A DNA stretch of 22,785 bases, from positions 1 through 22,785 of the IMG/VR virus record IMGVR_UViG_3300044675_004223; one strand, 5' to 3'. The stretch comes from a virus. Positions 7,856-18,000 of the stretch are shown one piece after another. A model generated the notes under the pieces. The model did no database searches and was not told the DNA's origin. It was given only the letters and a program-made list of their open reading frames with translations. The position numbers and the translations under genes are program-made. How positions within the stretch are numbered: the first letter of the stretch is position 1; each line of letters opens with the position of its first letter.

Positions 7856-8072
7856 ATAATTTTTTAAGGTCGTCAATTTGAGATTGCAATGATTTACATG
7901 TTTCTTTTAATTCTGATAATTCATTTTGAAATGCGACTCGTTCTTCTTGCATTCTTTTTTGACGCATTCTACGACGAATAGCATGTTGCTGTGCAGTCTT
8001 ATCAATATTTATTAATGCGCCAGTGTGTAAATCACGCTCAAATTTTGGATTATCAATTACTTTGGCTCTCAT
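7851..8072 (-). CDS. Small coiled-coil protein
   Basis: A 73-aa protein. The N-terminal part has FERDLHTGALINID, a motif I associate from memory with small proteins of unknown function found in T4-like phages (typically L-x-R-D-x-x-T-G-A-I-x-N). A strongly basic patch follows (RRRMRQKRMQEER, 33-45), and residues 46-73 show heptad spacing of Leu and Ile (FQNELSEL...SQIDDLKKLL) that predicts a coiled coil. It lies between the large DUF4815-type gene (5-nt gap) and the fibre gene (9-nt gap) and is surely co-transcribed with the virion genes. A structural or assembly adaptor role is plausible but unproven. No Shine-Dalgarno is visible. Confidence 0.8.
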   Translation of the reverse strand: MRAKVIDNPKFERDLHTGALINIDKTAQQHAIRRRMRQKRMQEERVAFQNELSELKETCKSLQSQIDDLKKLL

Positions 8073-8077
8073 AATAT

Positions 8078-11000
8078 TTAAACCGTTGCTATAGCTCTAA
8101 AATCTTTAACTGTTGGTATTTCAACAATATTATTAGACGTTAAAACCATCTTTATTTGAAATGTTCCAAATAGAGATGCTGGATCATATGTATAATGAAC
8201 TTCATTGTACTTTGTATTATCAGAATTTACTGATATAGTTTGTTTAGCATTATTTGGTGTTAATAACGTCCATGCATCATCATATATATTTGTGTCATCA
8301 CCAGCATATGTTAATGTTCTAATATACACTCGTATATCAGATGTTCCAGATGGTCGATTTGCAGCAATATAGATATCAATTCTGTCTGCTCCAAAGTCTA
8401 ATGTAACCGGGCGTGTTATATATCGCGCAAGAGCTTTACCACCTTTAGCTAAAAGTTCAGTATCAGACCCTCCAGTAAATAGATCAGTTGTACTATTAAT
8501 TATTTGTTGAACTGCAATTAATGAGTTTCTAGTTATATCAATAACAGGTGATATTGATGAATCTTTAGTAGTAATTGTAGTAGTTAAACTGCATGGCGCG
8601 CCATTGCCAAATATATTATTATTTGTAGTAACCAAACCAGTTGGTATAACAGTGTCTTCATTTGTAGTAAGAATGAGTGGTTGCGTTGTTTGGTTATTAA
8701 TTACCAACTCATTTTTTAATGTAGTTTGATCAAACGTTAATGCATTTTGAGCACAATTGATCAATGAAAAACTTCTAGTATAGAGTGCCACTGATGCTGT
8801 AGCAGTAGTTCCACCAGATCCAGTCGGTGGAGGAGCTATAGTTATACTTGGTGTTGATATATATCCTGCCCCGCGATCAGTAAACACTATTTTTGTAACT
8901 TTGCCAGTCACAGTATCAATTTGTGCAGTTGCAGTTGCTTGACGAGAAGCAAATGGTATATTAGATGTCGGTGGAGCAGCTATAGTTACAAGCGGTGCTG
9001 AGGTATATTTTGAACCGCCATTTGTAATAGTAACTTTATCAATTGACGTTGGAATGACTCCATTAAATTTAGTAATGCCAGCAGAAGTTGTAAATTTTGC
9101 TCTTCGAATAGTAAATTTTAAATCTTTAGTTTGGTGTGCAGTCCATGTAGCAGCATTAGAACTTGTAAAAAATACACCAAGATATTCTTGTTTTGTGTAT
9201 TGCAAACCAGTCGTAACGTCTCGTTTATTTGGACCAAGTTCTGCTATCCAATTACGATATTCTGGGTCCGGAGACTCAATGACAAATGCATATTCACCAT
9301 CAGCTTGTAGATATACTGGATTTTTAAATGTAAATGTTGTAGCGGCTGATGCGTTTGAACTAACATTGACCCTAGAGGCTGGGACTGATACTCTTGAATA
9401 TGGTACAATTTTTTGTGTTGGATATCCATTTTCAGTTGGCACAACATAGATACTAACTGGCGCGTATGTACTTTTATTTGAGAAATACAAATCAATTGAT
9501 GTCAAGAATAATCCTTCTTTGTATGTGCGAGAGTCAATTATAAATGACTGCGCAAGTGGATCATACCAATTACCAAATGTAGTAACAGTATTTGTTGTAG
9601 TAGTTGTTCTGTTTTCTGTTACTGGTGTAACTGTAAATTCGGGAGTAGTGACTGACAGTATAGTTTCTTGTTTTGTCTGCAATAATCCACTTGCAGAATA
9701 TGCACTCATTCCATATGTTACTGCACTCTCAGTATTTCTTTCAGAAGCAGTGAGCTTAAATTCTTTTTCACCTGTTCTAAATCTTAAATATTCATTATTT
9801 GGCACTATAAATTGCCCCCAAACTTCGCCTTCATCATTTGATTGAAGTTGAGTTCCAAATGTTTGAAATCCTTGAGCAAGTAATGTGGAATTTGGAGTTG
9901 GAAATTTATCTGGTGTAATATTATTTACAATAAATGGTGGTGAAGGAACTCCATTTGGAAATACACCTGATGTCCAGGCTGTTTCATTTGTTATTGGAGC
10001 TACATAGGCATTTACATTAATGCCATCAAAATATGCATACAATTTTGTATTTGGTTTAAACGAGTGTCCTCTAAAATAGACACGACGTCCTCTCATAAAC
10101 GGTATAATATTAATGTCTACGACATACTCACCCAAACTTTTATCTACTGTAGTACTTCCAAGGGTAGTAAATGTTCCAGTACGCTGAAGATTTGATGTAG
10201 TTTGAACTTCAGATACAGTTTTATCTCTTACACCTTGTGAACTTTTTTCAGCTCGTTTAGTAGTAGTTGAACTTAATGTTTTAGATGTACTTGATGTAAC
10301 TTTCCAATCACCCCAATCATAACCAAGCAAATCTGGCATTGCTTCGGTTAACTCTTGTGCTGCAACAAATGCGCTATCATCCTTAACAATTCTGTCTGGT
10401 AGTGTTTCAGTGTCTTTCCAGTTATCACTTGATGGAAATAATTCTATTGTTCCAACAGTCTGAGCATAAACATATGGTTGAACACTTATATCATCAATTG
10501 CAACAAGTTGTTCAAATAGAGTTTCTTCTGTATAGTTCAATGTTATTATGTCTTTATGGACTTTTATATTGCTGCTATTAGCGTTTCCACTATACTCGAG
10601 ATCAAACATGTGAGTACGAAATCTAGGGCGCAATATGCCATTAACTTTATCAGTACTGCATTGATATTCTTTAGAAGACGAGTCTCCCATACTATGATTT
10701 AAGAAACTATCAACAATAATTCCATTTTTTTCTCTTTCATTATCATCAACATCATATATAGATTTTTCTGATGCAGATCTTTCTAATAGAGATAATGATG
10801 TATAATATTCTAGATTACCAATTCGCTTGTCTAGATTAGCAATATCACGCATTGTATATCTGCGATTGTCTACATAAGTAACATTAATTTTACTTGGATC
10901 AGCTGTGTATGCTGGAACATCTAATATATACAGACACATAGCATTTGCAGGTGTCGGCGGTTCTACAGGTTGTAATCCAGGTATGCCGTTAATTACACTA

Positions 11001-13534
11001 AATGCATTATTTGAATTTACTACAACCTTATCAATTCTAGGAAGATAATATCTAGCACTCGCTCTAAATGTTGAATTTGGATTTGGTAATAATCTATTAG
11101 ACACCGTTACGCCATTTAATAAATCTGGTCTAAAATCTAAAGTGTCGCGTAAACTTATGTTATTAACAGTTGGTATATATTGACGAGCGACGCCAGAATA
11201 TGAATTTGGAGAAAAATATCGTAATGCTCCTCCTCCACTTCTACTAAAATATCTGTATGTAATCGCAAATGTACCACTTAATTCACCAGTACCAGTATAT
11301 TGAATTTTACTATTGGTATAATGAGTATCACGACGTCCAGTGTCTGAAATTGTAAACATTGTTGTAACGTCATAATTTACACCAGAACGCGTGTTAATAA
11401 CTGATATTATTTCAACGATATCAGTTATTGGTAAAGTAAATATATTATTAACGGCGTTAGAAAAATCTAAATTTGCAGTTGTAGTAGTTAATATTTTTCT
11501 AGCAGCTGGGGTGTTTGTTTCAACTGCTGCTATTACTGAATATGCCTGTCCACTAGTTAAACCTGTAATTGTAGCACTTTTTCCATCAGACGAAAGCGTA
11601 ATTGGTGTAGTGATTCTACTTCCATTCACATAAACAATAAATGATGCTGCATCGTCAAATGTTTCATTTAATTCACTGCCTACAGAAATAGAAAGAGTCG
11701 TTCCAGATGTTGTGCCATTATAATATCGATATGCGCCAACTGTTGCTCCTGTTACGCCAGTAGTAGGATCACATTCTTCATATGGCAGTGCATATATTAA
11801 AGTATTATTTGATATTTCACTTAAACCAACGGTAGTATCAATATTAAATGTAAAGTCTCCAACTTTAATACTTTGTATATTAGCAGTTGTTTTACCACTA
11901 TTCAATTGTATATTATAAACATACAATTGAAAATTATTTCCTGGCAAAGCTTCAAATGATTTAACATAACACGAGCCTATTACACTTCCTCCGCCGTTAA
12001 TAGCATCTCGTAATTCATATATTCTAGACAGGGTACTAATTGGCGGTAGAGCAGACCCATACATTGTACCAATAAAATAATTACCGGAACTTAAATTTAA
12101 TGACAGCGGAACTGTTTCACGTGTTCGTGATTTTGGCGTTTCAATATTATATGATGAATGCAAATGAACGCGATATCCATCTACATATCCAGCACTTGGC
12201 TCTAGTGTAGTTACAAATGATCCCTTTGCTTTGTTGATAGCAGTTAATTTGTCTGCATCAGTTGAACCTGTGCCATAATAAATTTCATAACCAGGTATTA
12301 AATCTAGATCGTCATATGTGTACAGACCCTTTATATGAGCAACTTCAGTAACAACTGCACCAATTACTGCAGATGATAGAGCACTTGTAGCTATAAATTC
12401 TGTGCCAACTTTTACCAATGCTGCATTTGGTACTCCTGCAGCTAACCATTGTGCAGTGTTTGATCCAGTCCCAAGATTTTCAATACGATAACGATTGCCT
12501 GCAGTCATTAAACGACCTGGCAATTTTTGACCATTATACAAATCAGTGACTTTAATTGGAAATGGATTTACTGTATAGTTACCAGATTCCTCTTGTGTTC
12601 GCAACGCAAGTGTTTTATCAATTTGGGTATACAAATATTCTGGACTATTTGGATTAATTGATTCTGATAGTCTTGAATTTTGTACTTCTCCAATTTTTAC
12701 ATATTGAATTGTATTATCACGATTATTCCAATCTGTTGTAGTAATCCAATTTAATTGTAAATCAATTTGATAGCGATCTGCGCCAGGAGCAGTATAGTTT
12801 AAACTACCAGCACTGTTGTCTACTAAAGTTTCATCTTCAGTATAAGAAATTATATTTTCATACACTCGATATGAAATAACGCCTGTTAAAACTTCAGATT
12901 CTGCTGAGTGATCAACAAATAAATTTTGAAGTGGAAGCGCAACAAATGAACCATTTACATAAAATATACCAGAATCAGTTGATATTATTGACGCATAACC
13001 ATTTACGCTATCATCAGTTAATATGCCGGTTACAGAATAGCCAGCCAATTCTGGTGCTTTTTCAACATTTATTTCAAATTCAAAACTTGTTGTAATATTA
13101 TATTCAAATCGCGTGAGATCATTATCACCAGTGTTTAAATATTTTACATAAAATCTTACTTTTTCAGGCTCACCTGTTTCTTCTTCAATATCCTTATAGC
13201 CAAGTACTTTTGCAATTAAATTATTGCTTTTTATAGAAGTTATATTTTCTAATATTGTAGTTTTAGGCAAATTTTCATCTAGTGTTAATGTAAAATCTAT
13301 GCTGTCTACAATAGGAACAAAGTTAACCTTACAACCCAATACTGCACGATCTTCACTGTATATGCTACTGCCCAAACGATTAATTTGGTCTTGCAACATA
13401 CTTTGCAATTGGTTTAATTCTCTTACCTGTACGCTATAACCAGGTTTAAAAAGAATTTTTAGATAATTTTTATCACTTACTCGATTTAGAGTGTAATCAT
13501 CATAATAATCAGTGTTGTATGTCGTAATTGGCAT
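8078..13534 (-). CDS. Large DUF4815-type baseplate/tail structural protein (gp9/gp10 position)
   Basis: An 1818-aa virion protein. The N-terminus (about 5-75) with YYDDYTLNRVSDKNYLKILF then PGYSVQVRELNQLQSMLQDQ is characteristic of DUF4815-containing proteins of marine T4-like phages. Further conserved-looking segments are SLRDTLDFRPDLL (about 794-806), YDWGDWKVTSS (1072-1082), and EYVVDINIIPFMRGRRVYF then KPNTKLYAYFDG (1136-1171), which match the usual body of these proteins. Residues about 1340-1480 form a jelly-roll-like region with PVYLQADGEYAFVIES. Residues about 1500-1585 hold two NGGSKYTSAP/RGAGYISTP repeats. A fibronectin-type stretch may lie near 610-675. In T4 this map position (after gene 8) holds genes 9 and 10, which connect the wedge to long and short fibres, so an equivalent role is likely. 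It is very large for such a protein. No Shine-Dalgarno precedes the ATG; a TATAAATT box is 8 nt upstream. Confidence 0.88.
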   Translation of the reverse strand: MPITTYNTDYYDDYTLNRVSDKNYLKILFKPGYSVQVRELNQLQSMLQDQINRLGSSIYSEDRAVLGCKVNFVPIVDSIDFTLTLDENLPKTTILENITSIKSNNLIAKVLGYKDIEEETGEPEKVRFYVKYLNTGDNDLTRFEYNITTSFEFEINVEKAPELAGYSVTGILTDDSVNGYASIISTDSGIFYVNGSFVALPLQNLFVDHSAESEVLTGVISYRVYENIISYTEDETLVDNSAGSLNYTAPGADRYQIDLQLNWITTTDWNNRDNTIQYVKIGEVQNSRLSESINPNSPEYLYTQIDKTLALRTQEESGNYTVNPFPIKVTDLYNGQKLPGRLMTAGNRYRIENLGTGSNTAQWLAAGVPNAALVKVGTEFIATSALSSAVIGAVVTEVAHIKGLYTYDDLDLIPGYEIYYGTGSTDADKLTAINKAKGSFVTTLEPSAGYVDGYRVHLHSSYNIETPKSRTRETVPLSLNLSSGNYFIGTMYGSALPPISTLSRIYELRDAINGGGSVIGSCYVKSFEALPGNNFQLYVYNIQLNSGKTTANIQSIKVGDFTFNIDTTVGLSEISNNTLIYALPYEECDPTTGVTGATVGAYRYYNGTTSGTTLSISVGSELNETFDDAASFIVYVNGSRITTPITLSSDGKSATITGLTSGQAYSVIAAVETNTPAARKILTTTTANLDFSNAVNNIFTLPITDIVEIISVINTRSGVNYDVTTMFTISDTGRRDTHYTNSKIQYTGTGELSGTFAITYRYFSRSGGGALRYFSPNSYSGVARQYIPTVNNISLRDTLDFRPDLLNGVTVSNRLLPNPNSTFRASARYYLPRIDKVVVNSNNAFSVINGIPGLQPVEPPTPANAMCLYILDVPAYTADPSKINVTYVDNRRYTMRDIANLDKRIGNLEYYTSLSLLERSASEKSIYDVDDNEREKNGIIVDSFLNHSMGDSSSKEYQCSTDKVNGILRPRFRTHMFDLEYSGNANSSNIKVHKDIITLNYTEETLFEQLVAIDDISVQPYVYAQTVGTIELFPSSDNWKDTETLPDRIVKDDSAFVAAQELTEAMPDLLGYDWGDWKVTSSTSKTLSSTTTKRAEKSSQGVRDKTVSEVQTTSNLQRTGTFTTLGSTTVDKSLGEYVVDINIIPFMRGRRVYFRGHSFKPNTKLYAYFDGINVNAYVAPITNETAWTSGVFPNGVPSPPFIVNNITPDKFPTPNSTLLAQGFQTFGTQLQSNDEGEVWGQFIVPNNEYLRFRTGEKEFKLTASERNTESAVTYGMSAYSASGLLQTKQETILSVTTPEFTVTPVTENRTTTTTNTVTTFGNWYDPLAQSFIIDSRTYKEGLFLTSIDLYFSNKSTYAPVSIYVVPTENGYPTQKIVPYSRVSVPASRVNVSSNASAATTFTFKNPVYLQADGEYAFVIESPDPEYRNWIAELGPNKRDVTTGLQYTKQEYLGVFFTSSNAATWTAHQTKDLKFTIRRAKFTTSAGITKFNGVIPTSIDKVTITNGGSKYTSAPLVTIAAPPTSNIPFASRQATATAQIDTVTGKVTKIVFTDRGAGYISTPSITIAPPPTGSGGTTATASVALYTRSFSLINCAQNALTFDQTTLKNELVINNQTTQPLILTTNEDTVIPTGLVTTNNNIFGNGAPCSLTTTITTKDSSISPVIDITRNSLIAVQQIINSTTDLFTGGSDTELLAKGGKALARYITRPVTLDFGADRIDIYIAANRPSGTSDIRVYIRTLTYAGDDTNIYDDAWTLLTPNNAKQTISVNSDNTKYNEVHYTYDPASLFGTFQIKMVLTSNNIVEIPTVKDFRAIATV

Positions 13535-13542
13535 TATATTAT

Positions 13543-13550
13543 AATTTATA
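13543..13550 (-). promoter_or_regulatory. Weak candidate late promoter box for the DUF4815-type gene
   Basis: The minus strand reads TATAAATT, one base off the T4 late consensus. It overlaps the gp8 stop codon and ends 8 nt before the next ATG. The placement parallels the two exact boxes at 7848 and 15069, but near matches are common in DNA this A+T-rich. Confidence 0.25.
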
Positions 13551-15063
13551 GTTGAATAATAATTTTAAGTTCTTCAGCTTGCTGTGGTGTTCGAACAATA
13601 GGTTTACGATTTTCTGTAAACACAACTTCTCCAGTGCTATGAGTATATTCGCCAGAATTCAATTCATACTCAAGTTGTTCTGTAACATTACCAACAAGTA
13701 TATAACCAGTTGATGGTATATATCCAAACCCACTGGAATAACATTGATGAAAATATAAACGTTTTTCGTTAGAGTCTAAATCAATTGATACTAAATCGGC
13801 ATAACCAATTATTGGATTTGGTACGGATAAACCAGATTGCACAAGTCTAATTGGTAAACCTGAAATATCAGCAGGCAGACTGTTTATATCTTGATCTATG
13901 ACAAAATAACGAAGAGCTCTTAATGTATTTGGAGGAGATTGTCCTAAAATGCTGTCCCAACTTGGGTTTCTAACAACTGAAATTTGACGATATGGAGTAA
14001 AGAAAGTATCATCAGTATTATCTTCTAATTTTGAGTATAGACCCATATACCATCCAGGAAAATCTTTGCTCGGTTGATAACCAAATCCATCATATGGAGA
14101 AATATGCGGAACAATTAATGCGCCACTTCCACCACCATTAACAATTTGAATACTCGCGCTAATAATACGGCTATTATTAGAATCGGATAATAGTGTTGCT
14201 ATAGTTTGCTGACTGCCAAAAGTTAAATCCGTAATAACACCATTTGTAGTTACACCATTTACGGTTACATTTGTAACTGTTGGTATTAATTGAAAATTAC
14301 TAGCTAATGTATACACAGTTTCATCAGCAGTATTTGTTGAATTACGACGGCGAATACTAATAAACAATGATGGCGGACTGGTTATACTATATCCACTTCC
14401 TCCATTAACTATTGTAAATCCGTAAATTTTACCACCAAAATTATTTCTACACAGAGTTATTGTGCTCGGTTCAGCACCACGCTGAACTAAATTTTGTTTA
14501 TGAATTTGTGTAAAACTACTGCTATTAACGGTTTCATCAAGATTTATATAGTCTTGAATATACGCCCACGTATATCCATCAGCAGTATTGGTTTGCGCAC
14601 CATATGTGCTAAGAGTTGGTGCCACAGTACTTGGCGCGAGGTTTCCATTGACATCTTTACCAGCTCTTATGCACAAATAAATTGGCTTATTTGTAGCAGA
14701 TTCGTTTATTACATAGCATGGCAGCGCTTCGTCAGAATCACTATAAAAACATGTTTCATCATACGGGTTGTATGCTTTATATTTGTTTCCAGATTTCCAT
14801 GCAACCCGTGGTATTGCAGCACTAATATCACCTGGTTTAATTTTAATTAGAGATGTAAGATTGTGTAATACTTCAAGATCATCTGCCGGAGTCCCCTTTG
14901 GAATTGGTACGCTAAATGTAGTTGAACTCTCTATAGATCCGCTAGAATTTGGCTCCCACGGATTAGATTTGCCAATTCCTATATAATAAGGAGTAGTTTG
15001 CATGTCTGAGTCAAGTAGATCACGCATTTTTCTTCTAAATGTTTCAGTAATGATTGCTGCCAT
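13546..15063 (-). CDS. 8: Baseplate wedge protein gp8
   Basis: A 505-aa homologue of T4 gp8 (334 aa), a dimeric component of the baseplate wedge that binds gp7 and gp6. Matching segments in the same order are YYIGIGKSNPWEP (26-38; T4 has YITFGRSEPW), AAIPRVAW (82-89; T4 VIPRRDW), ADGYTWAYI (161-169; T4 GDGYVWEYL), YRQISVVRNP (358-367; T4 FRQISIITNP) and TGEVVFTENRKPIV at the end (T4 SGEMIYMENRPPII). The extra length is partly an insertion of about 120 residues (roughly 205-325) containing IVNGGSGYSITSPPS and IVNGGGSG, a repeat type also found in the neighbouring DUF4815-type protein, and partly an extended region around 380-460. It lies 11 nt upstream of the next gene and 28 nt downstream of gp7, with an exact late-promoter box 5 nt before its ATG and no Shine-Dalgarno. 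Confidence 0.93.
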   Translation of the reverse strand: MAAIITETFRRKMRDLLDSDMQTTPYYIGIGKSNPWEPNSSGSIESSTTFSVPIPKGTPADDLEVLHNLTSLIKIKPGDISAAIPRVAWKSGNKYKAYNPYDETCFYSDSDEALPCYVINESATNKPIYLCIRAGKDVNGNLAPSTVAPTLSTYGAQTNTADGYTWAYIQDYINLDETVNSSSFTQIHKQNLVQRGAEPSTITLCRNNFGGKIYGFTIVNGGSGYSITSPPSLFISIRRRNSTNTADETVYTLASNFQLIPTVTNVTVNGVTTNGVITDLTFGSQQTIATLLSDSNNSRIISASIQIVNGGGSGALIVPHISPYDGFGYQPSKDFPGWYMGLYSKLEDNTDDTFFTPYRQISVVRNPSWDSILGQSPPNTLRALRYFVIDQDINSLPADISGLPIRLVQSGLSVPNPIIGYADLVSIDLDSNEKRLYFHQCYSSGFGYIPSTGYILVGNVTEQLEYELNSGEYTHSTGEVVFTENRKPIVRTPQQAEELKIIIQL

Positions 15064-15068
15064 GGTAT

Positions 15069-15076
15069 TATTTATA
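15069..15076 (-). promoter_or_regulatory. Candidate T4-type late promoter box for gp8
   Basis: The minus strand reads TATAAATA, an exact match to the T4 late-promoter element, in the 28-nt gap between gp7 and gp8. It ends 5 nt before the gp8 ATG. With T4 spacing the transcript would begin at the A of the start codon, giving a leaderless mRNA. This gap also contains an A8 tract upstream of the box on the same strand. Confidence 0.55.
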
Positions 15077-15091
15077 TATTTTTTTTAATAT

Positions 15092-18000
15092 TTATTGGAT
15101 TGTTATGCTATGTGTATAACCAATAATTGGTCCAGTTATACTTCCAGTTCTTATTGCTACAGCAAATTTTTCTGAAGCTTCAGTTATTCCATCAGACTTA
15201 ATTTGTAATGTGAATGATCCAGAGTTAGATGTTATAACAAATGATCCTGTAGGATTGTTTATATCTGCCTGAGAAGTAGTTGTATAATATAGAGCAGTTG
15301 TATCTCTAACACCAATAGTATTTATTGTAAAAGTTAATGAACCACCTTCAGAAACAACATTCGTCGGCGTTGAAGATGACACATACAAACTTCTAAGTGT
15401 CTGTGTTATATTTGTTGGAAAATTTAATATTTTAGACATTGATTGACTTGTTGTAAGTCTAAAATATTCATCTGGTGTAAGATTTAAGAGACCATTACAT
15501 AAACTTTGACCGTCTGATATATTTACATGACCATTGCTTCCACTCTCTCCTACTACAATAATATCTCCACTCGCATTTAAAGACACTGAATATCCATTTT
15601 TATAAGGATATACACTGCCATATATATCATTTCCCAATTGAAACCATCGAGAATCAATTGTGTTATATTCATATACTTTAGAATGTCCTGCGACGTGATT
15701 AGGAGCTCCAAACGCCACCCGAGAACCGGATGCATTCATTGAAATACTCCATCCACCATTTCCATCAGAAAGTTCGCCATCAATGTCTTGTCCAACTTGT
15801 GTCCATGCGCCAGAAATATAGTCATATACACGAACAAGGCCACGATCTACTCTATTACTCGGTGCACCAATAAAATCTGAATATGGTATACCAACTGCAA
15901 CTCGTGAGCCAGAAGAATTTATTGATACAGCTGAGCCAGATTTATCGCCAGCAACTGTTCCATCAATATCATTTCCAAGTTTTGTCCATGTGCCTGAAAT
16001 ATATTCATAAATTCGAACATGACCAGCGTCGCCATTACCATTTGACGGCGCGCCAATTATTATTCGATTTCCAGCATCATTTAATGCTATACTAGTTCCA
16101 GCATGGTCATAAGAAGCTTCACCGAGTATTTCAGATCCAACTAATGTCCATGTAGATGTGCCAACATTATAGTCATAAATGCGGGTTGAACCATTATCAA
16201 TTAATCCGCCACCACTAAAATATGGAACGCCAACTGCAATTCGTGAGCCAGAAGAATTTATTGATGTTGCTGTTCCAGATTTATCGCCAGCAACTGTTCC
16301 ATCAATATCATTTCCAAGTTGTGACCATAATTCATTTGAATATTCATAGATTCTTACATGACCTGTATCGCCACTACCATTTGACGGCGCACCAATTATT
16401 AAACGATCACCAACAGAGTTAAATGCTATACTAGTTCCACTATAATCATTTAGTGCTTCGCCAATTATTGGATTTCCAAGTTGTGACCATTTTTGTGTAG
16501 TAGAATTATAGTCATACACAGTTACACGACCAATATCAATTGCAGTGTTGCCTGTTGTATAATCATTGTATGGCGATGAGACCGCAATTCGTGTTCCAGC
16601 ATCATTGGTTGCTACGCAATAACCAAAATAATCATCAGTTGTAGAACCAATTAAATCTTGACCGCGCTGTATCCATGTTTTTGATGTAGAATTATATGAA
16701 TACACTCGTGCAGCCCCAGAACTTTTATATTCAACATCATCAGACTCATCAATGTCATCGCCTAAAAATTTAAGATAGTCTGCATCTTTTCCTCTTATAT
16801 ATTTTGAATTTACTTGAATATTAAGATATACATACAACATGCGTACCATGTTTCGTGTATACACTATTTCTCCCGCATCATCGCGTAAAGTAAATGTTTT
16901 CCCAAGGTCATCAAGCATTTTTACAAAGATGAGAAGTATAATATTTCTATCAATGCCACGACCATACTGAGAACGTGGTGTGTGTTGACCACGACCACTT
17001 ATAACATCAACTAATCCTTCTGGTAATTTTGCTGGATTTTTAATTAAATCACGAATTCTTGGAGGAATATAGTCAAAGTTACCATAGATATATTGTATAT
17101 GCTGAATCCAATCGTTTTCTGCAAAATCTATAACCTCTAATAAAGAAAATAATTCATAACCAGAAGGATGACAAAAACCAATATATTCATCTCTCCAGTC
17201 TATTGCTTGTAGTTGTGTTTTTATTTCATAACTATGCGTTTGCCAATAATAACTGTCTTGAAGACGATAATCATCAGACAAAAATCCTTTACGCTTAGAA
17301 GCTACCCATCTAATATCGTCTGGAGTAGCTATAACTTGTACTTCGTCAATATAATTAAAATCTCCTGTCGTATTTGGAAACCAAGTTTGAACCTCATATG
17401 GGTGTGTTGGTGTTTGCGCTAAAAATGTTACAGATCCAGTTATAGGTGTATTTTCAAATGTAGAAGTATCAACTATAATAAATGTATCATTTTCATATAG
17501 TGCTGTTGACACTGCAACAACAGTAAAAACGCCATCAGAAGCGTTTAATGCGCCAGAAAAATTTAAATATAGTTGTGATCCAACGGTATAATTATGATTT
17601 GCGCATGTTATTGTAACGGTGTTTCCTATTTTAGAATATGTTCCAGACAATGTTGGTTGTTCTGCTTCATAATAAACAGTAATTACTGGTTCTGTAGTAG
17701 ATGCCTCATAGTTATCGCTATCAGCAATATCAATATATTCTAGTGTACTGTATGCATAATCAAAATTTACTCCACCCGATGGAGTAGTAATATATGAATA
17801 TCTATAGCCACTCACAAGACTTTCATTAAAAATATCATATACTGTCCAAACATCGCGTTGAACCCCATCTATATTTTTTCTAATTTTTCCGATACGAGTT
17901 GTGCGGTCAGAAGAAAATGAATTATTTAATGCATTAATATTATAGACATGCACAGATCCAGCAGCATTAAAACTTTTAATTGCAGTTGTTCCAGATGGCC

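Noticed and set aside
8075-8082. TTTAAATA on the minus strand just before the 73-aa gene, as a further late promoter
   Set aside because: It is one base off consensus, largely made of the stop codon of the previous gene, and only 2 nt from the ATG, which would put the transcript start inside the coding sequence.
9054-9845. Plus-strand open frames of 131 and 108 codons opposite the DUF4815-type gene
   Set aside because: They are antisense shadows of a conserved structural gene, with no recognisable domain.
11901-11931. Perfect 11-bp inverted repeat (ttcaattgtat ... atacaattgaa) with a 9-nt loop
   Set aside because: It lies inside the DUF4815-type coding region, is mostly A/T, has no T-run terminator tail, and a match of this length is not very unlikely in 22 kb of A+T-rich DNA.
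15077-15091. Run of eight T (plus strand) between gp7 and gp8 as a terminator
   Set aside because: Transcription here is on the minus strand, where this is an A-run, and no G/C-containing hairpin precedes it.
15857-16534. Propeller repeats considered as a CRISPR-like or intergenic repeat array
   Set aside because: Copies are coding, in frame, about 50-60 residues per blade and diverged throughout; there are no short repeats with unique spacers.
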